64,000 nucleotides of DNA from an uncultured Anaerolineae bacterium (lineage in GTDB: Bacteria > Chloroflexota > Anaerolineae > Anaerolineales > Villigracilaceae), in contig CAIQVH010000030.1 in NCBI GenBank assembly GCA_903875215.1, positions 62,001-126,000 on the forward strand. Reading direction: 5' to 3'. The position numbers and the translations under genes are program-made. How positions within the stretch are numbered: the stretch's first letter is position 1; each line of letters starts with the position of its first letter. Positions 43,328 to 51,794 of the stretch are shown here, piece by piece. The notes under the pieces are model-generated. The model ran no database searches, had not been told where the DNA came from, and worked only from the letters and a program-made list of their open reading frames with translations.

Positions 43328-45007
43328 ATGAAATCAGCGCAGATTCGCGCCCGTTTTTGGGGAATTTTATGGTTTTTTGGCGGGGTCATCACCCGCGTCA
43401 TTTGGATGGAATTGATACTGGCGCAGATTGGCTTTCGCGCTGCGGTGCGACGTTCGCGCCCGGTTCGTTTTCGGCGCGAGGCAGAACGGTTTCGTGCCCT
43501 GGCTATTCACATGGGCGGCGTGATGATCAAAGTGGGGCAGTTTCTCTCCTCCCGGCTGGACGTGCTCCCGCCCGAAGTGACCGAAACCCTCGCCGATTTG
43601 CAGGACGAAGTTCCCCCCGAAACATACGCATCTGTCCGCGCGCTGGCCGAGCACGAATTCAGCGCCTCGCTGGCCGAAAAATTTGCCTGGTTCGATGAAC
43701 AGCCCCTGGCAGCCGCCTCGCTGGGTCAGGTTCACCGGGCAAGACTCAGCGGAGAAACCCCCGAAGCGGAACACTTTCAGGCGGTGGTCGTCAAAATCCT
43801 GCGTCCCAATATCGAACAAATCGTCGAAGTCGATCTATCTGCCCTGCGCATCGTCGGCGGCTGGCTGATGCGCTACCGGCCAATCCGCGAACATGCCGAC
43901 GTGCCAGCCCTGCTGGAAGAATTTTCTGCCAGTCTGCACGAAGAAATCGACTACGAGCTCGAAGCCCGCCATGCCGAAATCTTCGCCGAAAACTTCAGCA
44001 CCGACCTATTGGTGCATGTTCCGCGGGTTGTGCGCAGCCGTTCTACGCGGCGCGTGCTGACGCTGGAAGATGTTTCTGCCATCAAAATTACGGATTATGA
44101 CGCGATTACCGCTGCGGGGATTAACCGGGCCGAAGTTGCCCGCCGATTGCTGGATACCTACCTGAAGCAGATTTTTGACGACGGCTTTTTTCACGCCGAC
44201 CCGCATCCGGGCAATCTTTTCGTGACACCATCCCCCGCTGGAAGCGCTGCTCCAGCCTGGCAGTTGACATTTGTCGATTTCGGCATGGTCGGACGCTTAC
44301 CCGAAAACCTGCGCGCCGGTTTGCGCGAGACGGTCATTGCTGTTGGCACCAAAGATCCGGCGCGACTGATTAAATCTTACCGCTCGCTCGGTTTTTTGCT
44401 GCCCGGCGCCGATAGCAGTGAAATTGAAAAAGCATCCGCCATGGTCTTTGACCGTTTCTGGGGCCTTTCCATGAGCGAACTGCGCAGCATCAGTCTGGAC
44501 GAAGTTCACGATATGGGGCACCGCATTCGCGATGTGATGGTTGTGATGCCTTTTCAGGTGCCCAACAACCTGCTGATGCTGGTGCGAACGGTTGCCATTC
44601 TATCGGGCATGTGCACCGGTCTGGACCCGCACTTCAACCTGTGGAATCAGCTGGCCCCGTACGCCAAAAAACTTGTTGCCGAAGAGGGCGGTACCGCGCT
44701 GGACACGATCCTGCAAACGCTCGAAGAGTTGGCGAAAACCCTCGTCGCGTTACCCTCGCAGGCCAGCCGTGTGCTGACGCAGGCCGAGCGCGAAGGACTG
44801 CTGATTCGCGCTCCGCAGGTTAGCCGTGAATTGCGCTCGCTTTCCCGATCGGTGGATCGGCTCTCGGGCAGTGTGCTTTTTGCCGCGCTGCTGTTGGGAG
44901 GAATCTGGTTGTACGAGGCCGGGCAGCTGCTGCCAGGGCAGGCGCTGCTCGGGTTTGCCGGGTTGATTCTCGTCTGGATGCTGTTTGCCCCGCGCCGGCG
45001 CGGGTAG
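43328..45007 (+). CDS. ABC1/UbiB-family atypical kinase
   Basis: The 559-aa protein has the UbiB core: GGVMIKVGQFLSSRLDVLP (KxGQ motif), PLAAASLGQVHRA (Ala-rich nucleotide loop), VVVKILRP (invariant Lys), EIDYELEARHAE, FFHADPHPGNLFV and the metal-binding VDFGMVGRL. Two hydrophobic helices end the protein. UbiB proteins support isoprenoid-quinone biosynthesis and lipid homeostasis; which applies here is not clear. The ATG at 43328 has GGAGG upstream. Confidence 0.92.
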   Translation: MKSAQIRARFWGILWFFGGVITRVIWMELILAQIGFRAAVRRSRPVRFRREAERFRALAIHMGGVMIKVGQFLSSRLDVLPPEVTETLADLQDEVPPETYASVRALAEHEFSASLAEKFAWFDEQPLAAASLGQVHRARLSGETPEAEHFQAVVVKILRPNIEQIVEVDLSALRIVGGWLMRYRPIREHADVPALLEEFSASLHEEIDYELEARHAEIFAENFSTDLLVHVPRVVRSRSTRRVLTLEDVSAIKITDYDAITAAGINRAEVARRLLDTYLKQIFDDGFFHADPHPGNLFVTPSPAGSAAPAWQLTFVDFGMVGRLPENLRAGLRETVIAVGTKDPARLIKSYRSLGFLLPGADSSEIEKASAMVFDRFWGLSMSELRSISLDEVHDMGHRIRDVMVVMPFQVPNNLLMLVRTVAILSGMCTGLDPHFNLWNQLAPYAKKLVAEEGGTALDTILQTLEELAKTLVALPSQASRVLTQAEREGLLIRAPQVSRELRSLSRSVDRLSGSVLFAALLLGGIWLYEAGQLLPGQALLGFAGLILVWMLFAPRRRG

Positions 45008-45015
45008 TGGAAATG

Positions 45016-45046
45016 AAAAAGACACGGACGCATCCGTGTCTTTTTT
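45016..45046. terminator. Bidirectional terminator
   Basis: AAAAAGACACGGA and TCCGTGTCTTTTTT surround a 4-nt loop between convergent genes. Confidence 0.9.
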
Positions 45047-45061
45047 ATTCAGGCGGGGTAT

Positions 45062-45280
45062 TCAGTCCTTTTTATCCATGTGTTCAATGGCTGAATCGAG
45101 CAGGCTGCGCCAGGCCAGGAGCATTTCCTTGCGCGCCGCGCGCCGATGCTCAAGAAAACCGGCCGGAAACAGGGTCTCCAGGCTTTTGTGCATTTCCTCG
45201 CGCGCCTTGCGGTAATGTTCGCGGGTTTCTTCGGGGATGCGGTTCTCAATTTTTTGTTTTCGTGTGCTGGTCTCTGCCAT
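45062..45280 (-). CDS. Small unknown helical protein
   Basis: The 72-aa protein is highly charged and helical: PEETREHYRKAREEMHKSLE, then a short break at LFPAGFLEHRRA, then ARKEMLLAWRSLLDSAIEHM. There is no membrane segment and no catalytic motif. GGAG is seven bases before the ATG at 45280. The break FPxGFLEHRRAARKEML looks like a conserved motif, which suggests a real family, but I cannot name it. Confidence 0.75.
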   Translation of the reverse strand: MAETSTRKQKIENRIPEETREHYRKAREEMHKSLETLFPAGFLEHRRAARKEMLLAWRSLLDSAIEHMDKKD

Positions 45281-45341
45281 AGTCAAACTCCTTTCGCGTG
45301 GCTATTTCTATTATAGCACGCCGGGCAGACATGTGGCGCGT

Positions 45342-46511
45342 TCAGGGTTGCGCGGCTGGCAGGGCGGTTTGCAGGAATTGGACGGTTTGCGGATCTTCAG
45401 GTGTGGAGGTCTTTATATCTTCCGTTTTCCAGGCCACATCCAGCTTTTTTGTCGCCCGGTTAAAAGTCAGATCAAAAATGCCCACTCGCTTGCCATACTC
45501 CCCCACCTGGACGATGTACGTAGCCCCGACCAGCCCGGGCTGGTCAAGATAGGTATGGCTGTGTCCGCCGATGATCAAATCCACGGGAGTATTCTGCTGG
45601 GTGGCAGCCTTGGCCAGGGCCATATCCTCGTCATAGCCCTGGTGACTGAGCACCACAATTATGTCTGCGAATTCTTGATCTTTGAGCTTAGGGTAATATT
45701 CTTTCAGCGCGGCAAGCGGTGAGGAGGATATACACAGGCTTTCGTTGTCAAATCCCCACTCGGGGTAACTCTGGTTGGCCAGGCCGATCACAGCCACGCG
45801 GACTTTCGGCCCTGGATCTTTCCCCAGGTCAAAAATCAGATAAGGAGGCAGAATTAGATTGGGCTGACAGCGGGACGAGTTGGGTTTCCTTGCACTGATA
45901 TTGGCGGCTAAAAATTGAAAACCGCCCGCCTTTTGCTGCTCTGCGATCTCCAGGAAGCGACTCTCTCCGAAGAAAAACTCGTGGTTTCCAGCCATGCCAG
46001 CCTGGAACCCAATCTGGTTAATCACATCCAGGACGACCTGGCCCTGACTGTCGTTCGCATCCGGTGACGCCTGGATTAAATCACCTGCGTCAAGCAGGAG
46101 CATGCTTTCTGCGCCGACCTTTTCCCGGTAGCTTTTTACAAAAAACGCCAGCCGCGCGGCCCCGGTAGCCGAGATATCTCCGGGAAACCGGTCTCCGCCT
46201 TCGGGCGGCACGCCAAACTCGGTTTCGTGGAACAGCACCTGCCCATGAAAATCGTTGATATGGAGTATGGAAAAATCAACCAGACCTTCATCTGCCAGCG
46301 TTGGCCTGGGAATCAGTGTTGGCTCTGGGCTGGGGGTAGCGGATGGAACCGTGGTGCGCGTGGGGGGGCTGCTGGGGGTGGCGCTTAGCGCCCGAGTGGG
46401 GGAGAGTGTTGCCGTCGGTGGGTGGGTGGGCGTGGAAGCAGCTCCCGCGCAGGCACTGAGCAGAATCAGCAGCCCAGACCAAAGCAGGTTGGACCCGATG
46501 AGTTTTTTCAT
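45342..46511 (-). CDS. Lipoprotein of the 5'-nucleotidase/metallophosphoesterase type
   Basis: The 389-aa protein has a lipobox (LSAC), a Pro/Thr/Ser-rich tether (residues about 22-72), then a metallophosphoesterase domain: LHINDFHGQV, LLDAGDLIQ, AGNHEFFFG, VVLSHQGYDED and IIGGHSHTYL. Together these provide the two-metal ligands. The usual C-terminal 5'-nucleotidase domain is missing: the protein stops about 50 residues after the last metal motif. It is probably exported and anchored, hydrolysing nucleotides or other phosphoesters outside. Start at 46511 because the signal peptide begins there. Confidence 0.88.
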   Translation of the reverse strand: MKKLIGSNLLWSGLLILLSACAGAASTPTHPPTATLSPTRALSATPSSPPTRTTVPSATPSPEPTLIPRPTLADEGLVDFSILHINDFHGQVLFHETEFGVPPEGGDRFPGDISATGAARLAFFVKSYREKVGAESMLLLDAGDLIQASPDANDSQGQVVLDVINQIGFQAGMAGNHEFFFGESRFLEIAEQQKAGGFQFLAANISARKPNSSRCQPNLILPPYLIFDLGKDPGPKVRVAVIGLANQSYPEWGFDNESLCISSSPLAALKEYYPKLKDQEFADIIVVLSHQGYDEDMALAKAATQQNTPVDLIIGGHSHTYLDQPGLVGATYIVQVGEYGKRVGIFDLTFNRATKKLDVAWKTEDIKTSTPEDPQTVQFLQTALPAAQP

Positions 46512-46548
46512 AGACTTTTCATCCAATGGGAAAGGCATGATTGCGTGG

Positions 46549-46788
46549 CTATAGTCTGACTGGCTCAACCACATTCCATCCGTGCTCCAACGCCCATGCT
46601 GTGGCATACCCGGAGGTGCGAAACATGACTGCGTCAAGAATTTCGATATTTGGGTCCAGTCCGGCAGTAAAGATGCCATCTTCACACGCCCACCCAAGAA
46701 AACTACCGGCATCGGGTGAGGTGCGCCTGATTTTCCACACTTTAAAATTCAGGGTTGTGCCGTGTAAAACGATTTCCACATCACACAT
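46549..46788 (-). CDS. Small unknown protein
   Basis: The 79-aa frame is supported by GGGAGGAC directly before its ATG at 46788, a better ribosome binding site than most here. The product (VEIVLHGTTLNFKVWKIRRTSPDAG; EILDAVMFRTSGYATAWALEHGW) looks like a mixed alpha-beta domain. Its stop lies 37 bp from the lipoprotein start, so the two could be one operon. No family recognised. Confidence 0.55.
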   Translation of the reverse strand: MCDVEIVLHGTTLNFKVWKIRRTSPDAGSFLGWACEDGIFTAGLDPNIEILDAVMFRTSGYATAWALEHGWNVVEPVRL

Positions 46789-47111
46789 GTGTCCTCCCGC
46801 CCCGATTGATATATTCCTGCAGCCGCGCGGAATGATGATCAATAGTTGGTTTTTTGCCGGTCTTGTAAGCCGACAGGTTCCTGGGCTGGTTGATACGTGG
46901 AAGAGACCCCCTCTGCCCCCTTCCCACGCATCGACCAGCCCGGGAACTGGTTGAGAAATTGTTCGCACCCCCCTGCCTGTCGCTGGAAGCGTCTTGAAAA
47001 CACGCTATAATTGGCATTAGTTTACTGCGGCTTTTGTATAGACGTCAATTTATTTTCTTGGAACTTACTCCAAAATATCTTTGAGCAAACTAAAGAAAAT
47101 CTGAGGAAAGA
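46789..47111. other. Intergenic region with long inverted repeat (323 bp)
   Basis: Two 24-nt arms (46877-46900 and 46924-46947) pair with three mismatches around a 23-nt loop. The core is CTGGGCTGGTTGAT against ATCGACCAGCCCGG. There is no T-tract. Further right, TATAAT at 47006-47011 is the probable -10 of the XRE-type regulator. Confidence 0.5.
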
Positions 47112-47999
47112 ATGAATCGCTTCGAATTTGGACAGCTGGTTGCTTCGTTGCGCCTTGACATTGGATGGACGCAGACCGAACTGGCCGAGCAATCTGGCCT
47201 GCCAGTGGCTGTCATCAGCAATGTTGAGCGCGGCGAACGGCGCGGTTTATTGAAGGACAACATCCTGCTCAAATTGGCGCAGGGTTTGCAATTGACCTCG
47301 CTGGAGCGGCGGGAATTTGTTCTGGCGGCGAGCGGCGTGGCTGAGCAGGAATTGAATCAGCCGGTTGAGGATCGTCAGCTATCCTTTCGTCAGGCCGAAA
47401 AATTTATCGGGGATATGAGCGAGAGCATTGCCTGTTTTACCGTTCCGGCTTTTGTGACCGATTCTTACAGTGACATCCTGTTGGTCAACAATGCGGCACT
47501 CTCGTTTTATAACCCACCGCAATTTTTTCTGGAAACCGACACCGGGCAGGTGGGCGCGTTCAACCAGATGCGGTATGTCTTTCACGCCAAAACCAGCATG
47601 CGCGAGCTCCAGGGGCCGGTGTGGGAAAAGTCAGCGCTGATGGCGGTGCGTTATTTTCGCCGCCGCACGATGCGCGTTCGGGCCACCCGTTATTATGCGG
47701 ATTTGATGGAGCACCTGCGCGACGAGCGGGAATATCCGCTATTTTATAAATTTTACCGGCGAATCTTGTATGAACTGCACGATGACTTCTATCATGAAGT
47801 CAAGAAGCCGGTGGACGAAAACGAAGTTGCTTTTTCTGAATTTACCGTATTTTTGGCGACCACGCCTTTTGGCGAACTGAACCTGCATTATCTGGCTCCA
47901 TTGAACGACAAAACCTCCGGCATTTTTGCTGCGGTCTACCAGCAGGTTGGCCGGGGTTCGCAGCGTTTTGCCTTGTACCCGGACATGCGCAAAATTTGA
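47112..47999 (+). CDS. XRE-family regulator with MmyB-like ligand-binding domain
   Basis: The 295-aa protein has an HTH in residues 5-65 (FGQLVASLRLDIGWTQTELAEQSGLP, VISNVERGERR). The larger C-terminal domain contains TVPAFVTDSYSDILLVNNAAL and WEKSALMAVRYFRRRT, a PAS-like pocket as in MmyB-type regulators, which are reported to bind fatty-acid-like ligands. GAGGAAAG precedes the ATG. It stands alone after its own promoter; its targets are not evident. Confidence 0.8.
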   Translation: MNRFEFGQLVASLRLDIGWTQTELAEQSGLPVAVISNVERGERRGLLKDNILLKLAQGLQLTSLERREFVLAASGVAEQELNQPVEDRQLSFRQAEKFIGDMSESIACFTVPAFVTDSYSDILLVNNAALSFYNPPQFFLETDTGQVGAFNQMRYVFHAKTSMRELQGPVWEKSALMAVRYFRRRTMRVRATRYYADLMEHLRDEREYPLFYKFYRRILYELHDDFYHEVKKPVDENEVAFSEFTVFLATTPFGELNLHYLAPLNDKTSGIFAAVYQQVGRGSQRFALYPDMRKI

Positions 48000-48035
48000 C
48001 CCTTCCCTGCGCGAAGCGGTTGTATAATCTTCCCC

Positions 48036-48659
48036 ATGAAAACCGCGGTGAAATATTATGTAGTCTGGAAAGGCCGCCAGGCCGGGATTTTTACGTCCTG
48101 GCAGGCCTGTTCTGCGCAGGTTGCCGGATTCCCGGGGGCAGAGTATAAGGCTTTTGAGAACCTGCCTGCCGCCGAAGCCGCACTGCGCGGGCGGTATGAG
48201 CAATTTACGGGTCGCCAGGCTCAGGCTCAGGGTTGGTTGTTTGCGCCCACCCGGCCCCTGCTGCCCTCGATCTGTGTGGATGCAGCCTGCAGCGGCGCTC
48301 CCGGTCCGCTGGAATATCGTGGGGTGGAAACTGAATCGGGCCGGGAGATTTTCCGGCTTGGCCCGTATGCCGAGGGTACGAACAATGTCGGCGAATTCCT
48401 GGCGCTGGTGCATGCGCTGGTCTGGCTGGAGAGTCAGCCCGCGGCGCTGCCGCTTTATTCCGATAGTGAAAATGCCCTGATTTGGGTTAAAGCCGGGAAG
48501 TGTCGAACCCGGCTTCAGCCGACCAGCCGCAATGCTGAATTGTTCACGCTGATCGCCCGCGCCGAAGCCTGGCTGGCCGAGCACGCGATAACGGTGCGCC
48601 TGCTGAAGTGGGATACCAAGGCCTGGGGCGAGAATCCGGCCGATTTTGGGCGAAAATAA
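48036..48659 (+). CDS. Viroplasmin-type ribonuclease H
   Basis: The 207-aa protein has an N-terminal caulimovirus viroplasmin domain (KYYVVWKGRQAGIFTSWQAC, VAGFPGAEYKAFENLPAAE). A type 1 RNase H domain follows with the acidic residues in ICVDAACSG, NNVGEFLALVHAL, LYSDSENAL and a final WDTKAWGENPADFGRK. It degrades RNA in RNA-DNA hybrids; the viroplasmin part helps bind the hybrid. TATAAT (48023-48028) lies seven bases before the ATG and no Shine-Dalgarno is present: probably leaderless. Confidence 0.92.
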   Translation: MKTAVKYYVVWKGRQAGIFTSWQACSAQVAGFPGAEYKAFENLPAAEAALRGRYEQFTGRQAQAQGWLFAPTRPLLPSICVDAACSGAPGPLEYRGVETESGREIFRLGPYAEGTNNVGEFLALVHALVWLESQPAALPLYSDSENALIWVKAGKCRTRLQPTSRNAELFTLIARAEAWLAEHAITVRLLKWDTKAWGENPADFGRK

Positions 48660-48686
48660 ATCCAAATTTGATTTGTGGAGTATTCC

Positions 48687-49250
48687 TTGAAGACAGCCTT
48701 ACTTGTGATTGACATTCAAAACGATTATTTCCCCGGCGGCAAAATGGAGCTGGTGGAACCGCTGGCCGCCGCCCGCAAAGCGTATGCCTTGTTGCAGTGT
48801 TTTCGTGAACACGGCGGGCGGCATGTCCATATCCAGCACGAAGCCCTGCGCCCCGGCGCAACTTTTTTCCTCCCTGGCTCAACCGGCATGGATATTCACG
48901 ACTCTGTGGCGCACTTTGTCGGTGAATCGATCGTGTACAAGCACTTTCCCAACGCCTTTCGCGAGACCGAACTGCTGGAACTGTTGCGCGGCTGGGGCGT
49001 GGAAAGGCTCGTAATTTGCGGCATGATGACCCACATGTGCGTGGACGCCACCGTCCGCGCCGCTGCTGACCTGGGTTTTGAAGTCCTGCTCGCTGCCGAT
49101 GCCTGCGCCACGCGTGCTCTGACCCATGACGGACTGACGGTTGCTGCTGAACAGGTGCAGGCCGCCTTCCTGGCCGCGCTCAAATCGTATGGCCAGGTGT
49201 TGCGCACCGAGGAAATCCTCGCCCTGCTCGCCGCCGAATCATTGCGCTGA
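48687..49250 (+). CDS. Isochorismatase-like cysteine hydrolase
   Basis: The 187-aa alpha/beta hydrolase has the catalytic triad of this superfamily: Asp in LLVIDIQNDYFPGG, Lys in VYKHFPNAF and Cys in GMMTHMCVDATVRAA, preceded by the cis-peptide region. The substrate class (nicotinamidase, N-carbamoyl hydrolase or other) cannot be set from the sequence. The start is a TTG at 48687 with GTGGAG eight bases upstream; an in-frame GTG at 48675 is the alternative. It lies 27 bp after the RNase H gene. Confidence 0.88.
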   Translation: MKTALLVIDIQNDYFPGGKMELVEPLAAARKAYALLQCFREHGGRHVHIQHEALRPGATFFLPGSTGMDIHDSVAHFVGESIVYKHFPNAFRETELLELLRGWGVERLVICGMMTHMCVDATVRAAADLGFEVLLAADACATRALTHDGLTVAAEQVQAAFLAALKSYGQVLRTEEILALLAAESLR

Positions 49251-49267
49251 CTTGAAAGAGGCATCTC

Positions 49268-50395
49268 ATGATTGAACTTGACCCCGAACTGCAAAAGCAA
49301 GCCAGGGAGCACGCCCGGATAAAGCGCCGCTTGTGGCTGGTGGAAAATCTATTCAGTGGCATATATGCTCTCGCCTGGATCCTGCCCGGCTGGGGCGTGG
49401 CCCTGCGCCACTGGCTGACCAGCTTCATCGCCAACGACTGGCTGCTCGTCCCGGCTTTTCTCGCCATCTTTGGCGGAATCTCTTTCGTGTTGACCCTCCC
49501 GCTGGGTTATTTTAGCGGCTTTGTTCTTCCGCATCGCTACGGGCTGTCGAATCAAACCCTTAAGGAGTGGATCATTGACCAGTTAAAAAGCCTGGCCATC
49601 AGCCTGCCGCTGGGCTTGCTCCTGGTGGAATTGCTTTATCTGGCCTTACGTCTCACCGGCGCATTGTGGTGGTTGTGGGCCGCCGGTGGACTGCTGTTTT
49701 TCTCTGTCCTGCTGGCCAATCTGGCCCCGGTGCTGCTCATGCCGATCTTCAACAAATTTATTCCGCTTGGCGAGGAACATGCCGAGCTGGCCGCGCGCCT
49801 GCTCAGGCTGGCTGAAAAAGCCGGCACCCGGGTTCGCGGTGTTTTCAAAATGGATGTTTCGCGCCGCACCAAGGCAGCCAACGCTTTTCTGACTGGCATT
49901 GGCAACACCCGGCGCATAGTTCTGGGCGATACGCTGATCAACGAATTTTCTGCAGACGAAATCGAAACCGTTTTGGCTCACGAACTGGGCCACCAGGTTC
50001 ATCATGACATCCCACTCCTGATCGCCTTTGGCACACTGACCAACAGCCTCGGAATGTACCTGGCCTCGCTGGCGCTCGATTTTGCCGTGACAAAATTTGG
50101 CTATACCAGCGTCGCCGATGTGGCCGCTTTCCCCGCGCTGATGCTCATCCTTGGCCTGTACGGGCTGCTGGTCATGCCGCTGGAAAACGGCTTCTCCCGC
50201 TGGCGTGAAAACCTCGCCGACGACTACGCCATCAGTGCCACCGGAAAACCCGCCATCTACGAAACCGCCTTCATCCGCCTGGCCAACCAAAACCTCGGCG
50301 AGATCGACCCGGAAAAATGGGTGGTCTGGCTGTTTTACGATCACCCGTCGCTCGGCGAACGTATCGCCAAGACCCGGAAAGCAGCGCTTAATTAA
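49268..50395 (+). CDS. M48-family membrane metalloprotease (Ste24-like)
   Basis: The 375-aa protein has several membrane helices and the zinc motif VLAHELGHQVHHD, with the third ligand Glu in WRENLADDYAI. A conserved RRTKAANAFLTGIGNTRRIVLGDTL precedes it, and the C-terminal FYDHPSLGERI is family-typical. The N-terminal half with four helices resembles CAAX prenyl protease 1 rather than HtpX. It probably takes part in membrane protein quality control. Confidence 0.92.
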   Translation: MIELDPELQKQAREHARIKRRLWLVENLFSGIYALAWILPGWGVALRHWLTSFIANDWLLVPAFLAIFGGISFVLTLPLGYFSGFVLPHRYGLSNQTLKEWIIDQLKSLAISLPLGLLLVELLYLALRLTGALWWLWAAGGLLFFSVLLANLAPVLLMPIFNKFIPLGEEHAELAARLLRLAEKAGTRVRGVFKMDVSRRTKAANAFLTGIGNTRRIVLGDTLINEFSADEIETVLAHELGHQVHHDIPLLIAFGTLTNSLGMYLASLALDFAVTKFGYTSVADVAAFPALMLILGLYGLLVMPLENGFSRWRENLADDYAISATGKPAIYETAFIRLANQNLGEIDPEKWVVWLFYDHPSLGERIAKTRKAALN

Positions 50396-50398
50396 TAT

Positions 50399-50434
50399 AA
50401 AACGGCGCGGGAGATAAGTCCCGCGCCGTTTTTT
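50399..50434. terminator. Bidirectional terminator
   Basis: AAAACGGCGCGGGA and TCCCGCGCCGTTTT (14-bp arms) enclose a 6-nt loop between convergent genes. Confidence 0.9.
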
Positions 50435-50441
50435 CCCCGGA

Positions 50442-51131
50442 TTAGTGCGCGAGCACCCTCTCCAGTTCCGGAGTAAACTCGTGCGTCAGATAAGCCAGCA
50501 TGTCTGCCCCTTGCTCGGCTGTCAATTTTCCCGTATTGAGAATCAGGTGATACAGCGATGGGTCATCCCAGCGGACGTGGTAAAACCGCTCCAGGTATGC
50601 CGCCGAGGCTGCATCCCGCGCCTCGATCAGACTCTGGGCCTGGCGGCGGATGTCCACCCGGGTTTCAAACGGATGCCACTCTTTCACGCGCATGATGCGC
50701 GTTTCGAGCGGCGCTTCCACGCGCACATGCAGCACATCCGGCTCATTTTGCAGCAAAACCTGGCCGCCGCGTCCTACGATTACAACCCGTCCCAGCGCAT
50801 GCGCGTGATGGATGGCTTTCTGGACCAGATCCAGCGCGGTTTCTTCGGTCAGAGCCAGCGCCTGTGGTTTGCGCAACCCCTGAGCGTCTTCCTTCCAAAC
50901 CCGCAACTCGGCCAACGTTCTCGGGCCGCTAAAGACCCGCTCAAAGAAATTCTGCATTTTGTAATGTTCTTCCGAATAATCGACCGCTTCCTGCTCTGAG
51001 AGCCCGGCCTCGTGGGCGGCCTGCATCACCAGGAACTTGTCGAAGTAGCGATAATTCAGAATCTCGCACAGGCGGGAGGCGATCTCATCTCCCAGGCTTC
51101 CGAACTGACGTGAGATGGTAATCACTTTCAT
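50442..51131 (-). CDS. Cytidylate kinase-like protein
   Basis: The 229-aa P-loop protein belongs to the cytidylate-kinase-like family found beside true Cmk. It starts VITISRQFGSLGDEIASRLCE, where the usual GxxGxGK loop is replaced by a serine-rich SRQFGSLGDE version. Next come RYFDKFLVMQAA, a basic VVIVGRGGQVLL and RVEAPLETRIMRV (LID region). The phosphoryl acceptor is not known. AGAGAGGAAAAAG precedes the ATG. A terminator-like hairpin ends about 35 nt upstream of the start, so expression is probably attenuated. Confidence 0.8.
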   Translation of the reverse strand: MKVITISRQFGSLGDEIASRLCEILNYRYFDKFLVMQAAHEAGLSEQEAVDYSEEHYKMQNFFERVFSGPRTLAELRVWKEDAQGLRKPQALALTEETALDLVQKAIHHAHALGRVVIVGRGGQVLLQNEPDVLHVRVEAPLETRIMRVKEWHPFETRVDIRRQAQSLIEARDAASAAYLERFYHVRWDDPSLYHLILNTGKLTAEQGADMLAYLTHEFTPELERVLAH

Positions 51132-51151
51132 GGCTTTTTCCTCTCTTTACT

Positions 51152-51184
51152 GGTAAAAACAAAAACCCGCCAGAGCGATGGCGG
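51152..51184 (-). promoter_or_regulatory. Attenuator-like hairpin in the cytidylate-kinase-like leader
   Basis: On the minus strand CCGCCA-TCGCTC-TGGCGG is followed by GTTTTTGTTTTT. An upstream GAGGCGG (about 51211-51217) can pair with CCGCC and would open the terminator, so an antiterminator is available. The start codon lies 20 nt beyond the T-tract. Confidence 0.5.
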
Positions 51185-51465
51185 ACTGTTATGAAATAAC
51201 GATATTTATCCGCCTCAGAGGCAGGCCATCTTGGAAAACCACTTGCATCCTCACTATAGCACGGAAAAACCTTGAATACAATCACCCGGAAGGTTTTTCC
51301 AACGTCAGGAAGGATAGAAAAACGACCTTTCTTGGTGGTGATTCTTTGCGACGAAAAAATCGGTTTTTATTGGGGATGGTCATGTAACTTTGGAAAAGCC
51401 CTGCGGCCCCAACAGGAGGGTTTATCACTGGAAGGGATTGCTCTGTTAATATTGGTGTAAGGGGC

Positions 51466-51493
51466 TTGACATGCCCTGTTCGGCGCGTATAAT
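51466..51493 (+). promoter_or_regulatory. serS promoter
   Basis: A consensus TTGACA (51466-51471), a 16-nt spacer and a consensus TATAAT (51488-51493) start the T-box leader at about 51500. It is the best sigma-70-type promoter in the window. Confidence 0.85.
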
Positions 51494-51499
51494 CTGGTT

Positions 51500-51777
51500 A
51501 TCGATCTCAGCCCGGAGATAAGTAGCTGTTGACCCGGTTCAGAAACCTGCCGGTTGATGCGAGGCAGGCGGCGAAACGGCGAATTCCCCTCCGGCGGCCG
51601 CGCACATTGACGCGGCGGTTGCTCTCGCAGGGAGGCGCCCCTTGGGGCCGCAGTCGTAAGAGAGCCGGGTTAGCCCGTTATCGCAGAAACCGAGGTCGCC
51701 GGAGTATGGCGACAAACGCAGGTGGTACCACGAGCCGCCCCTCGTCCTGCACAGGAGGGGCGGTTATTCTTTTTTTC
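51500..51777 (+). promoter_or_regulatory. T-box riboswitch upstream of serS
   Basis: The leader of about 280 nt ends with a T-box sequence (AGGTGGTACCACGAGC, 51720-51735) that runs into the terminator stem CCGCCCCTC (51735-51743)/GAGGGGCGG (51755-51763) and a seven-T tract. A helix GTCGCC/GGCGAC just before the T-box is the usual stem III. Uncharged tRNA-Ser would pair through its ACCA end with the T-box bulge and allow read-through into serS. The serine specifier codon in stem I could not be placed with certainty; a UCC in GAATTCCCC near 51580 is one candidate. Confidence 0.9.
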
Positions 51778-51794
51778 GTACAGGAGGTTCGTCT

